This document shows positions 30,220-38,401 of a stretch of 50,299 nucleotides of DNA, piece after piece. Made by a program: the position numbers and the translations under genes. The notes beneath the pieces were generated by a model. The model ran no database searches and was not told the origin of the DNA. It worked only from the letters and a program-made list of their open reading frames with translations. Source of the stretch: JBFGCA01 sp041567315 (GTDB taxonomy: Bacteria; Acidobacteriota; Thermoanaerobaculia; Multivoradales; JAHEKO01). Numbering within the stretch: position 1 is the stretch's first letter; each line of letters opens with the position of its first letter. The DNA lies in NCBI GenBank assembly GCA_041567315.1, contig JBFGCA010000021.1, positions 1 through 50,299 on the forward strand, given 5' to 3'.

Positions 30220-31068
30220 CTACCGCTGCCCGATCGAGCCGTGGTGCACGCGGCGCGGTGGGCGCAGGGGAATGACGCTCCCGGGCTGCCGCCTGAGCAG
30301 CTGCTCGAGGACGCTCGGGCCTTGCCGGTGGTTCGGCGGCTCCTCCGGCAGGTCGTGGACCGCCCGAACGTGGCCGGGCTCGAACCACCCGGCCGGGAAG
30401 ACCGCCACCGGATAGCCGTACGACGGAACCACCAGCGCCGGCGGCGCCTCGCGGGGCTCGCGGACGCGCTCGACCTGCGATAGGGCGAGCAGCTCGACGG
30501 CCTGCGCCAGGCGCTCTTCGCGGGCGGCCGCCTCGCGTTGGCGCGAGATCGCCTCGCGGGCGCGGTCGCGGGCGGCCAGCTCGTCGGCGCTGATCCACTC
30601 GCCCTCCAGGAGCAGGAAGCCGCGGCGGCGCATCAGCTCCTCGTAGGGCATCCAGCGGTCGAGCTCCTCGTCGAGCACGTAGCCCAGGGCGCGCATTCGC
30701 GGCGCCAGCCCTTCGAGGTGCGGGTCGAGGCGGGCGGCGGTCTTGGCCGCCTGGATGGCGCCGTGCTCGATGCCGCGTCGGGTGGCCCATCCGGCGAGCT
30801 CCAACCAGTCGGCGGCAGCGGCCGGCTCGAGGTCGGAGAGCCGGTCGGCGCGCGCAAAGTACTCTTCGAGGTCGGTCGCGGAGCGCTCGATGCGCCGCAC
30901 CAGCGAGAGCGGCAGGGTCAGCTCGCCGTAGGCCAGCCGCAGGCGCACCTGCGAGGCGGTGACCTCGGTGACCACGCCTTCGAAGGAGTTGCCGTTGTCG
31001 AGGAGGACGAGGTCGGCGCCGGCCGGTGCGGCGGTGGCGAGCAGCAGGACGGCGGCTAGGTGACGCAT
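30220..31068 (-). CDS. Exported protein of unknown function
   Basis: The 282-residue product has a short signal peptide (M-R-H-L-A-A-V-L-L-L-A-T-A-A-P-A-G-A). The first domain reads L-L-D-N-G-N-S-F-E-G-V-V-T-E-V and L-A-Y-G-E-L-T-L-P-L-S-L-V-R-R-I-E, a small beta-barrel pattern found at the start of many secreted proteins in this kind of genome. A helical middle follows with W-L-E-L-A-G-W-A-x-x-x-G and E-L-M-R-R-R-G-F-L-L-L-E-G-E-W-I-S, and the last 80 residues are Pro-rich. Function is not recognised. A TGCTAGAAT element precedes it by 17 bp. The frame is open further upstream but without a signal peptide. Confidence 0.75.
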   Translation of the reverse strand: MRHLAAVLLLATAAPAGADLVLLDNGNSFEGVVTEVTASQVRLRLAYGELTLPLSLVRRIERSATDLEEYFARADRLSDLEPAAAADWLELAGWATRRGIEHGAIQAAKTAARLDPHLEGLAPRMRALGYVLDEELDRWMPYEELMRRRGFLLLEGEWISADELAARDRAREAISRQREAAAREERLAQAVELLALSQVERVREPREAPPALVVPSYGYPVAVFPAGWFEPGHVRAVHDLPEEPPNHRQGPSVLEQLLRRQPGSVIPLRPPRRVHHGSIGQR

Positions 31069-31085
31069 CGCGATCGAGGCCTGGA

Positions 31086-31094
31086 TTCTAGCAC
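31086..31094 (-). promoter_or_regulatory. Candidate extended -10 of the exported protein gene
   Basis: On the minus strand this reads TGCTAGAAT, 17 bp before the ATG at 31068, giving a very short leader. It is the best match to TATAAT among the TGCTAnnnT elements in the window. Confidence 0.5.
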
Positions 31095-31111
31095 TCGACT
31101 TCTGAGCTCCC

Positions 31112-31162
31112 GGCACCGCATCTGCGATGGCATCGTATCTGCGGTGGCATCGTATCTGCAGA
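31112..31162. repeat. Three 17-bp tandem repeats between divergent genes
   Basis: Units at 31112-31128, 31129-31145 and 31146-31162 follow GGCATCGTATCTGCGGT; the last two differ only in the final three bases, the first at a few more. They fill the gap between the minus gene's promoter and the plus gene's ATG at 31166, a place where they could serve as operators. Confidence 0.75.
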
Positions 31163-31165
31163 CGG

Positions 31166-32611
31166 ATGGGCGCCGAGCGCGTGGAAACTCCGGTTCTCGC
31201 TTTTGCCACTCTGTTTCTGGGGCTGGTGCTGGGGCCACAGCCGGTGGAGGTATTGGCGGGCGACGGGGTGGCGGCGGTCGAGGTCTGGCTCGACGGCCAG
31301 CGGCTGGAGACCCTCGAAGCGCCGCCATGGAAGCTACTCTGCAATTTCGGCGCCGAGCTGGCGCCACACCGTCTGGAGGCGGTGGGGCTAGACGCCGAGC
31401 GCCGCGAGCTGGCCCGGGTCGAGCAGTGGATCAACCTGCCGCGGCCGCCGGCCGAAGCGCAGGTGGTCCTGGAGGGCGGCGAGGACGGAGTCGGCGTCGC
31501 CGCCAGGCTGGCCTGGCAGAGCGTCACCGGCGAGGCCCCGCGGCGGGTGACGGCGTGGTTCGACGGCGCGCAGCTCGAGGTCGAGAATTCGGCCCGCATC
31601 GAGCTGCCGCCCCACGATCCGGCCCAGCTCCACTTCCTGCGCGTCGAGTTGGATTTCTCCGATCTCTTGACCTCCTCGGTCGAGCTGACCTTCGGCGGCG
31701 GTTTTGCCGAGCGCCTGGGCGCCGAGCTGACCGCGGTGCCGGTGGAGGTCGAGGGCGGCCTGCGGCTGACGCGCCACGACCTCGAGGGCCGGTTGCGCTC
31801 GGGCGGCGTCGCGCTAAGGGTCGTGGCGGTCGACGAGGGTCTGGCCGAGCTGGTGATCGTGCGCGACCCCGGAGCCCAGGCCGGCCTGGTCGAGCTGGGG
31901 CGGCGGGCCCGCACCCGGCTCCAGCGCAGCCAGATGCTGCGCGGCTCGGCGCTCGACGCCCTGCGCTACGCCGGCGGCCTCAAGGGCAACGTCCGCGTGC
32001 GCTTCCTGTCACCGGTCCCCCAGAGCGCGGCGGGCGGCGGCCACCGCTTCGAGTTGTTCACGCCGTCGCCCGAGTTCACCCAACACGACGGCGGGCTCTA
32101 TTGGCTGGCCGCCAACGTCCACCCGGCGCTCGAGACGCCCGGCGAGGAGCGGCTCGCCGAAGCAGTGGCGGTCGCCGGCATGACCGCCAGCGGCCGCAAC
32201 CGGCGGCGGGCGGTGCTGGTCCTCGCCGGCCCCGAGCCCGGCGCCGGCGGCCGCTTGACGCCCGTCGAGGCGCGCCGCTACCTGGAGCGGCTGCGGGTGC
32301 CGCTGGTCGCCTGGTCGCCGGCCCCCGAGACCCGGCGCTGGCGGGCCAGGAAGGACCGCTCCAAACGGGCCGCCGGCGGGGGCGACGGACCGGCCGGGTG
32401 GGAGGCCGCGGTGCCGATCCGCAGCCTCGCCGAGCTCGACCGCCAGGCCCGGGCACTGGCCCGGCGCCTCGAGCGCCAGCGGATCGTGTGGCTGGAGGGC
32501 ACCCACCTGCCGCAGACGGTCACGCTGTGGCCGCCGCTGCCGGGCGTCCGCCTGGCCGGAGCGGAGGAAGCGCCGGCGACGGGCACCGGCGGACCTCCAC
32601 CACGGGCTGCT
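31166..32611 (+). CDS. Exported VWFA-related-like protein, no proper stop codon
   Basis: A signal peptide (V-L-A-F-A-T-L-F-L-G-L-V-L-G) is followed by a beta-rich protein with A-E-A-V-A-V-A-G-M-T-A-S-G-R-N-R-R-R-A-V-L-V-L and R-Y-L-E-R-L-R-V-P-L-V-A-W-S, resembling the C-terminal half of acidobacterial VWFA-related proteins; the metal-binding VWA motif is not evident. Homologous-looking sequence ends near 32575. No in-frame stop follows there: the frame stays open to 33751, straight through the next gene in a shadow frame. The end given here is where coding-like sequence stops, next to a copy of the 21-bp repeat. A lost stop or a frameshift is likely. The ATG at 31166 gives the signal peptide. 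Confidence 0.65.
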
Positions 32612-32632
32612 AAGTTCCGCCATCTGTATAAT
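32592..32632 (+). promoter_or_regulatory. 21-bp repeat copy and promoter-like boxes before the PilZ gene
   Basis: GACCTCCACCACGGGCTGCT begins at 32592 and matches the copies at 38554-38575 and 38701-38722 with one to three changes. Its end provides TGCTAAGTT (32608-32616), and a perfect TATAAT follows at 32627-32632, 22 bp before the ATG at 32655. Either could be the -10; no good -35 is visible. Confidence 0.5.
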
Positions 32633-32654
32633 TTCGCCGCCGGGGACGTCAGGG

Positions 32655-33737
32655 ATGCCGACCAAGAAACGAGACCGCAAGTCGGGAGCCATCGAGTCCA
32701 AGCGCATCCCGATCCAGCGCGAGATCGAGATCCGCTTCCCCCACTTCGAGGGCTTCGTCACCGAGGCCTCCTCGAACCTGTCGATGACCGGCATGTTCGT
32801 GCAGTCGGACAGCCCGCAGGAGCCGGGCACCGAGTTCTCGTTCAAGTTCCGGATCGAGGACTGGAAGCTCATCCAGGGCACCGCCGAGGTGGTGTGGAAG
32901 CGCGAGCAGGCCGAAGGCGCCGACCGGCCGGCCGGCATGGGGGCCCGTTTCCTCGAGCTCGACGCCCAGAGCCGCCGCATGGTGCGATGGGTGGTCGAAA
33001 AGCACATCCACGAGGGCGGCAAGCCGTTCGAGCTGGGACCGGCACCGGCCTCGCCCGGACCGCGGCCGGCGCCCGCCGCGAGCGCCGAGGTCGCCGGCGC
33101 GGCGGCCGCCCCCACCGCGCCCGAGGCGCGGACCGTCGGCTCGCGGCCGGGGACCGCGCCGACCACGAGCACCGCCTGGCGCCGGGCGGCCCGCCGCCGG
33201 CGAGCGACCCGCCTGACGCTGGCCGCCGCGGCGGTGCTGCTGATCGCCGCCGGCGCGCTGGCGCTGGCCCTCAGCCGGCGCCAGACGCCGGCGGCGGCCC
33301 GCCGGCCGGCAGCGGCCGCCGAGGCGGCGGCGAAGCCGGCCGGGACCGCGGCCGAGACCGCGACCGCCGAGGCGGCGACGGCCCCCTCGGTCTCGGAGGA
33401 GGCGCAGATCACCGCCCTGGTCCGCCGCTGGGCCGACGCCTGGTCGGAGCAGCGGGTGGAGGACTACCTGAGCTGCTACGCCAGCGATTTCGAGACCCCG
33501 GACCGGCTGCGGCGCAGCGAGTGGGAGGCGCAGCGGCGCGAGCGGCTGCAGGCACCCGGGTTCATCCGCGTCGCCATCACCGCGCTGGAGGTCGAGCCGG
33601 CGGCCGACGGCCGGGCCCGCGCCACCTTCTTCCAGAACTACCGCTCCGACCGCTTCGAAGACACGGTCCGCAAGACCCTCGAGCTGGTCCGCGAGGAGGA
33701 CGGCTGGAGGATCCGCGAAGAGCGGATCACCGGCTGA
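32655..33737 (+). CDS. PilZ domain protein with membrane segment and NTF2-like C-terminal domain
   Basis: Residues 15-125 form a PilZ domain: basic K-R-I-P-I-Q-R-E and S-S-N-L-S-M-T-G-M-F-V for cyclic di-GMP binding. A low-complexity Ala/Pro linker leads to one membrane segment (about residues 190-210, A-A-A-V-L-L-I-A-A-G-A-L-A-L-A-L), then a C-terminal domain of 120 residues (E-E-A-Q-I-T-A-L-V-R-R-W-A-D-A-W-S, Y-L-S-C-Y-A, L-E-L-V-R-E-E-D-G-W-R-I) like the NTF2-type domain often found in cell-wall proteins. This suggests cytoplasmic second-messenger binding coupled to a periplasmic domain. It overlaps the end of the convergent tatD gene by 11 bp. Confidence 0.82.
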   Translation: MPTKKRDRKSGAIESKRIPIQREIEIRFPHFEGFVTEASSNLSMTGMFVQSDSPQEPGTEFSFKFRIEDWKLIQGTAEVVWKREQAEGADRPAGMGARFLELDAQSRRMVRWVVEKHIHEGGKPFELGPAPASPGPRPAPAASAEVAGAAAAPTAPEARTVGSRPGTAPTTSTAWRRAARRRRATRLTLAAAAVLLIAAGALALALSRRQTPAAARRPAAAAEAAAKPAGTAAETATAEAATAPSVSEEAQITALVRRWADAWSEQRVEDYLSCYASDFETPDRLRRSEWEAQRRERLQAPGFIRVAITALEVEPAADGRARATFFQNYRSDRFEDTVRKTLELVREEDGWRIREERITG

Positions 33738-34494
33738 TCGCCGCGCCGTAGAGGCGGCGGGCGTTGTCGGCGGTGGCCTCGGCGACTGCCTCGCGCGTCA
33801 GCTGCTTGATCTCGGCGACGGCGGCGAGCGAAAGCTCGACGTTGGCGGGCTCGTTGCGCGCCGCGGGGTCGGGGCCCAGCACCGGGCTGTCGGTCTCGAG
33901 CAGCAGGCAGGAGAGCGGCAGCCGGGCGACCAGTTTGCGTTTCTGGGGCGAGCGCACCACCGACGGGGGCACCGAGAAGAAGTAGCCGGCCTCGACCCCG
34001 GGCAGGGCGCTGGCGGCGCGGCCGTCGAAGGCGTGGAGCTGGACCCGCCGGGCGCCGCGCTCGATCAGGAACTCGACGGTGGCCCGCCCCGCCGAGCGCG
34101 AGTGGACGTTGAGCGGCAGGTCGAGCTCGGCGGCCAGCGCCACGAACCGGCCGAAGATCTCGCGCTGGACCTCGCGCTCGGCCTCGTCCTGGACCTTCCA
34201 GTAGTCCAGGCCGACCTCGCCGATCGCGACCAGCCGCGGCCGCTGGCGGCGGATGAGCTCCTCGACGCCGACCGCCGCCTCCAGATCGAGCACCGTCGGG
34301 AACAGCCCCGCCGCCGGCCGCACCAGCGGATGGCGCTCAGCCAGACGCAGGTTGGCCTCGGCGTCGGCGAGGTCCTCCCCCACCGCCACCACCGCCGTCA
34401 CCCCGGCCGCCGCCGCCCGCTCGAGAACCGCCTCGAGGTCGCCGGCGAACGACGGGTCGGACAGGTGGGCGTGGGTGTCGACGAGCCCGGTCAG
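33727..34494 (-). CDS. tatD: TatD family metal-dependent hydrolase, CTG start
   Basis: The product is a TIM-barrel nuclease-like hydrolase of about 255 residues, the family norm: L-V-D-T-H-A-H-L-S-D at the N-terminus, A-I-G-E-V-G-L-D-Y-W, L-P-L-N-V-H-S-R-S-A, L-H-A-F-D-G and L-L-E-T-D-S-P give the metal ligands. There is no ATG, GTG or TTG near the beginning; the next are deep inside fdhD and would add unrelated residues. A CTG at 34492-34494 sits five bases after a perfect GGAGG, so I take that as the start. It is the last gene of the mobA-oxidoreductase-fdhD operon, 32 bp after fdhD. Its substrate here is unknown. Confidence 0.87.
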   Translation of the reverse strand: MTGLVDTHAHLSDPSFAGDLEAVLERAAAAGVTAVVAVGEDLADAEANLRLAERHPLVRPAAGLFPTVLDLEAAVGVEELIRRQRPRLVAIGEVGLDYWKVQDEAEREVQREIFGRFVALAAELDLPLNVHSRSAGRATVEFLIERGARRVQLHAFDGRAASALPGVEAGYFFSVPPSVVRSPQKRKLVARLPLSCLLLETDSPVLGPDPAARNEPANVELSLAAVAEIKQLTREAVAEATADNARRLYGAAISR

Positions 34495-34526
34495 AGGAAC
34501 CTCCGGGGAGCCGCCGGCGAGGGCGA

Positions 34527-35444
34527 TCAGCCGGTGACGCGCTGGCCGCCAGCGTAGACGTTGAAGCGGCCGTCGCGCAAGAAACCGATCAGGGTCATGC
34601 CCAGCCGCCCGGCGAGCTCCACCGCCAGCGAGCTGGGGGCGCCCACCGCGGCGAGCGCCGGGAGCCCGGCCAGGGCCGCCTTCTGGACCAGCTCGAAGCT
34701 GGCCCGGCCGCTGACCAGCAGCAGCCGCCCCGCCGCCGGCAGCCGCTCGTCGAGAAACAGCGAGCCGACGAGCTTGTCGAGGGCGTTGTGGCGGCCCACG
34801 TCCTCGCGCAGCACCACCGGCCTGGCGGCGCCGGCCGCGTCCGCCCAGCCCTCTACCGGCGGCTCGAAGAGCGCCGCGGCGTGGAGGCCGCCGGTGCGGG
34901 CGAAGACCGGCTGGGCGTCGCCGAGCGCCGCCGGCAGCCGCAGCAGCCACCGCCGCTCGAGCGGTGGACCGGCCGCCGGCCGGCGCGCCGGCAGCTGGGC
35001 GAGCACCTGCTCGATCGAGGTCTTGCCGCACACCCCGCAGCTCGAGCTGGTGTAGACGTTGCGGCTCAGCGCCGCGGCGTCGAAGGCCACCCCCGGGGCC
35101 AGGTAGGCCTCGACCACGTTACCCCGCTCCTCTGGGCTCGCCGGCTCGCAGTAGTCGAGCCGCCACAGCTCGCGGCGGGCGTGGATCGCGCCTTCGCTGA
35201 ACAGGAAGCCGGTGGCCAGCTCGAAGTCGTGCCCGGGGGTGCGCATGGTCACCGCCACCGGGTGGCGCACCCGCCGTCCCGCCGTCTCCGCGACGACCCG
35301 GATCTCGAGCGGCTCTTCGACCGCCAGCAGGTCCGACCTGTGGACCGGCCCGCCGTCCTCGTAGCCGACCACCGACACCCGCGCCGCCGCCCCCGAGGAC
35401 CCACCCGGCGGGGCGGGCGGACGGTCGGCGACCCGTTCCGCCAT
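34527..35444 (-). CDS. fdhD: Formate dehydrogenase accessory sulfurtransferase FdhD
   Basis: The 305-residue protein carries the essential C-G-V-C-G motif (Cys136, Cys139), and E-E-P-L-E-I-R-V, M-R-T-P-G-H-D-F-E-L-A-T-G-F-L-F-S-E-G and R-E-D-V-G-R-H-N-A-L-D-K blocks of FdhD. FdhD passes sulfur from a cysteine desulfurase to the molybdenum bis-MGD cofactor of formate dehydrogenases. It starts 6 bp after the oxidoreductase gene, its probable client. The N-terminal 20 residues are a variable Pro/Gly stretch. Length is slightly above the usual 260-280. Confidence 0.93.
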   Translation of the reverse strand: MAERVADRPPAPPGGSSGAAARVSVVGYEDGGPVHRSDLLAVEEPLEIRVVAETAGRRVRHPVAVTMRTPGHDFELATGFLFSEGAIHARRELWRLDYCEPASPEERGNVVEAYLAPGVAFDAAALSRNVYTSSSCGVCGKTSIEQVLAQLPARRPAAGPPLERRWLLRLPAALGDAQPVFARTGGLHAAALFEPPVEGWADAAGAARPVVLREDVGRHNALDKLVGSLFLDERLPAAGRLLLVSGRASFELVQKAALAGLPALAAVGAPSSLAVELAGRLGMTLIGFLRDGRFNVYAGGQRVTG

Positions 35445-35450
35445 CTCCGG

Positions 35451-37715
35451 CTAGCCTCCGGCGGCCGGCGGTACGGAGCGGCCGCCCGCTGGCGATGGCG
35501 CCGCACCTGCCGGCGGGTCCACCGGCCTCGCGCCGGTGGGCCCGAGCGGCACCACCTCGACCGCCGCGTCGCGGTAGGCGGGGATGCCGCACTCGCCGTC
35601 GACCACCCCGCGCGGGATCAGCGCGTTGGCCTCCGGCCAGTACATCATCAGCGCCCCGCGCTCGATGGCGCCCCGCTGCACCCGGCCCTCGAACTCGCCG
35701 GCGCTGCTGCGCAGCAGCACCCGGTCGCCGTCGGCCAGACCCAGCCGGGCCATGTCGTCGGCGGCCAGGATCACCCCGTCGCGGGGCGCCCCGGTGGCGG
35801 CGTCGCGGCCGCCGAAGACCATGCTGTTGAACTGCTTGCCGCGGCGGGTGGTGAGCTGGAACCGGCCCTCGGGCACCCGCTGGTCGGGCGGCTCGAGGAC
35901 GATGAAGCGCGCCTTGCCGTCGGCGGTCGCGAAGCGGCCGCCGGCGCACAGCATCGGGCCGCCCCACTGGAACTGGTCGCCCTTGCCCCGCAGCTCCTGG
36001 ATGCCGTCGTAGAGCGGGATGACGCGGGCGATCTCGCGGCGGATGGCGGCCGTCGACTCGAACTCGATCCGCTCGGCGAACTGCGGCTTGACGCGGGCGG
36101 CGAGCTCGGCCAGCACCCGCCACTCGTCGCGCGCCTCGGGCACCCGCGGCCCCGGGATCTCGGGGCTGAAGATCACCCGCCGCTCGGTCGAGGTCTCGGT
36201 GTTGCCGCCGGCCATCTCGTAGCGGGTGGTGGCCGGCAGCAACAGCACGACGTCGGCCGGGTCGAACAGCATCTGGGGGTTGAGCACGATGTCGTGGTGG
36301 ACGCGGAGCGGGATGCGCTCCACCGCCCGGCGCACGTAGGCGCTGTCGGGGAGCACGCCGGCCAGGTTGCTGCCCACGCAGTAGAGCGCCTCCAGCTCGC
36401 CGCGGCCGGCGGCGTCGACCATCTCGGCGACGAAGGAGCCGCGCCAGGCGGGGACCGGGAAGCCCCACTGCTCTTCCATCCGCCGCGCCCCCTCCTCGTC
36501 GGTGGGCAGCCCGCCTGGGAAGACGTTGGGCACGCACCCCATCTCGGCGCCGCCCTGGACGCCCGAATGGCCGCGGATCGGCATCAGCCCGGCGCCGGGG
36601 CGGCCCACCATGCCGCGGGCCAGCGCCAGGTTGGAGACCGCCTTGACGTTGGCCACCCCGTGACGGTGCATGGTGAGCCCCATCGACCAGACGAAGATGG
36701 CGCTGCCGGCGCCGGCGTAGAGCCGCGCCAGCTCGGCCATGTCCTCGCTCGAGGCGCCGCTCAGCCGCTCCAGCTCGTGGAAGCTCTGGCCGTCGAGTGC
36801 CGCCTCAAGCTCGTCCCAGCCGGTTGTGTGGTCGGCCACGAACCGGCGGTCGACGCCGCCGTCGGCGATCAGCCGCTTGAGGACGCCGTTCAAGAAGGCA
36901 ACGTCGCCGCCGACCCGGACCCCGAAGAAGCGGTCGCTCATCCGGGTGCCGAGCAGCGCCGAGTCGAAGTTGGAGGGAACCCAGTAGCGCTCCAGCCCGG
37001 GCTCGCGGAAGGGATTCACCACCACCACCCGGGTGCCGCGCTTCTTGGCCAGGTGGAGGTACTTCATCATCACCGGCTGGTTGTTGGCGGCGTCGCTACC
37101 CAGCAGCACCACCAGGTCGGACTCCAGCAGGTCGCGGTAGCTGCAGGTGGTGGCGGCCCAGCCGATCGAGTGCTTGAGCCCGACGGTGCTCGCCGAGTGG
37201 CAGATGCGGGCCGAGTTGTCGACGTGGTTGGTGCCCAGCAGGCGCGCCGCCTTCTGGGCCACGTAGTAGGTCTCGTTGACGGTGCCGCGCGACACCAGGT
37301 AGAGGCCCAGCCGGCGGGGATCGATCCCCCGCAGCCGCTCGGCCATCAGCTCCAGCGCCGCCTCCCAGCCGAGCGGCCGGAAGCCCGGCTCGCCGCGACG
37401 GCGCACCATCGGCGCCGGCAGCCGGCCCAGCCGCCGCAGCTCGGGCTCGCCGCGGCCGGCGAGCGACCCGGCGTCGGCCAGCAGCCCGGGATCGAACGGC
37501 GGCATGGTGTTGAGCCGCAGCAGGTTGAGCCGCAGCCAGCACAGATGCACCCCGTCGATGGTCCAGTCGCGCATCCCGGTGGTGCCCAGGGCGCAACCGT
37601 CGCAGACCCCGTCGCGGAGGATGCGCCAGGCGTAGCGGGGGCGGTCGCGGTTCTGCCAGACCGCGCGGACGATCTCGCGGTAGGGACCGAGCTGACGGTC
37701 GAACCGGGTCCTCAC
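35451..37715 (-). CDS. FdhF/YdeP-type molybdopterin oxidoreductase
   Basis: The 754-residue protein is a DMSO-reductase-superfamily enzyme resembling the YdeP/formate dehydrogenase alpha-like group. N-S-A-R-I-C-H-S-A-S places a Cys (172) at the position of the formate dehydrogenase Sec/Cys, a molybdenum ligand candidate. G-S-D-A-A-N-N-Q-P, Y-C-V-G-S-N-L-A-G-V-L-P and T-E-T-S-T-E-R-R support bis-MGD binding. An N-terminal V-C-D-G-C-A-L-G does not form the full four-Cys cluster motif of true formate dehydrogenases, as in YdeP relatives. It may oxidise formate or another small substrate in the cytoplasm. The GTG at 37715 overlaps the mobA stop (4 bp); fdhD follows. The last 25 residues are Pro/Ala-rich. 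Confidence 0.88.
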   Translation of the reverse strand: MRTRFDRQLGPYREIVRAVWQNRDRPRYAWRILRDGVCDGCALGTTGMRDWTIDGVHLCWLRLNLLRLNTMPPFDPGLLADAGSLAGRGEPELRRLGRLPAPMVRRRGEPGFRPLGWEAALELMAERLRGIDPRRLGLYLVSRGTVNETYYVAQKAARLLGTNHVDNSARICHSASTVGLKHSIGWAATTCSYRDLLESDLVVLLGSDAANNQPVMMKYLHLAKKRGTRVVVVNPFREPGLERYWVPSNFDSALLGTRMSDRFFGVRVGGDVAFLNGVLKRLIADGGVDRRFVADHTTGWDELEAALDGQSFHELERLSGASSEDMAELARLYAGAGSAIFVWSMGLTMHRHGVANVKAVSNLALARGMVGRPGAGLMPIRGHSGVQGGAEMGCVPNVFPGGLPTDEEGARRMEEQWGFPVPAWRGSFVAEMVDAAGRGELEALYCVGSNLAGVLPDSAYVRRAVERIPLRVHHDIVLNPQMLFDPADVVLLLPATTRYEMAGGNTETSTERRVIFSPEIPGPRVPEARDEWRVLAELAARVKPQFAERIEFESTAAIRREIARVIPLYDGIQELRGKGDQFQWGGPMLCAGGRFATADGKARFIVLEPPDQRVPEGRFQLTTRRGKQFNSMVFGGRDAATGAPRDGVILAADDMARLGLADGDRVLLRSSAGEFEGRVQRGAIERGALMMYWPEANALIPRGVVDGECGIPAYRDAAVEVVPLGPTGARPVDPPAGAAPSPAGGRSVPPAAGG

Positions 37716-38401
37716 CGCGACCTCGCCGCGATTCTGGTCAGACGCTTTCCTTCCGCCACGGCAGCCGCCCGCCCGAGGTCCTTTGGCCGGTTGACGTTGA
37801 GCAGCAGGTCGGGCCGGTAGAAGGGCAGCTCGGGGCCTACCGGCGCCTCGACCGCGGTCAGCCGATCGAGCAGACCGTGGAGCGAGCGCCGGCCGGCGGC
37901 CAGCGCCTCCTCGACCGGGCCGCGGCAGTCGGCCGCGTACCAGGCACAGAGCGGCTGGCGACGGCCGCCCTCGACCGGCACCCGCGCCGCCGGCGGCCGC
38001 CCGGCGAGCGGCGGCAGCGGCCGGGCGAGCAGCCAGCGCAGCAGCTCGGGCCCGGCGAACGGCAGATCGCAGGCCAGCAGCAGCACCGGCCGGCCGGCGG
38101 CACGATGGAGCGCCGCGTCCAGCCCGCCCAGCGGCCCCTGGTCCGGCACCCGGTCGGCGACCAGCCCGGCGGCGCCCGCCTCGCGGCACAGCTCGCGGTA
38201 GCCGGAGCGCGCCGGCGCCACCACGACCACCTGCTCCACCACCGCGCCCAGCGCCTCGACGGCGCGCTCCAGCAGCGAACGGCCCCCCAGCTCGAGCAGC
38301 GCCTTGTCCACCCCCATCCGCCGGCTGCCCCCGCCGGCCAGCACCGCGCCGAGCACCCCGGGAATGGGCGGCTGCGGTGCAGGCTCGGTCGATTGGACCA
38401 C
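37712..38401 (-). CDS. mobA: Molybdenum cofactor guanylyltransferase
   Basis: MobA attaches GMP to molybdopterin to form the MGD cofactor, which the oxidoreductase encoded next requires. L-A-G-G-G-S-R-R-M-G-V-D-K-A-L-L-E-L-G-G near the N-terminus is the GTP-binding signature; L-L-A-C-D-L-P-F supplies the metal-binding Asp, and N-V-N-R-P-K-D-L the C-terminal motif. The start is uncertain: a GTG at 38401 is given here (229 residues), a GTG at 38356 would begin right at the domain, and neither has a clear ribosome site. The four genes mobA to tatD overlap or nearly touch, so they form one operon. Confidence 0.88.
   Translation of the reverse strand: MVQSTEPAPQPPIPGVLGAVLAGGGSRRMGVDKALLELGGRSLLERAVEALGAVVEQVVVVAPARSGYRELCREAGAAGLVADRVPDQGPLGGLDAALHRAAGRPVLLLACDLPFAGPELLRWLLARPLPPLAGRPPAARVPVEGGRRQPLCAWYAADCRGPVEEALAAGRRSLHGLLDRLTAVEAPVGPELPFYRPDLLLNVNRPKDLGRAAAVAEGKRLTRIAARSR

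Noticed and set aside
34788..37820. A 1010-codon open frame on the plus strand opposite the molybdoenzyme genes
   Set aside because: It is the antisense shadow of fdhD and the oxidoreductase in high-GC DNA; it has no recognisable domain, while the minus strand has clear motifs.
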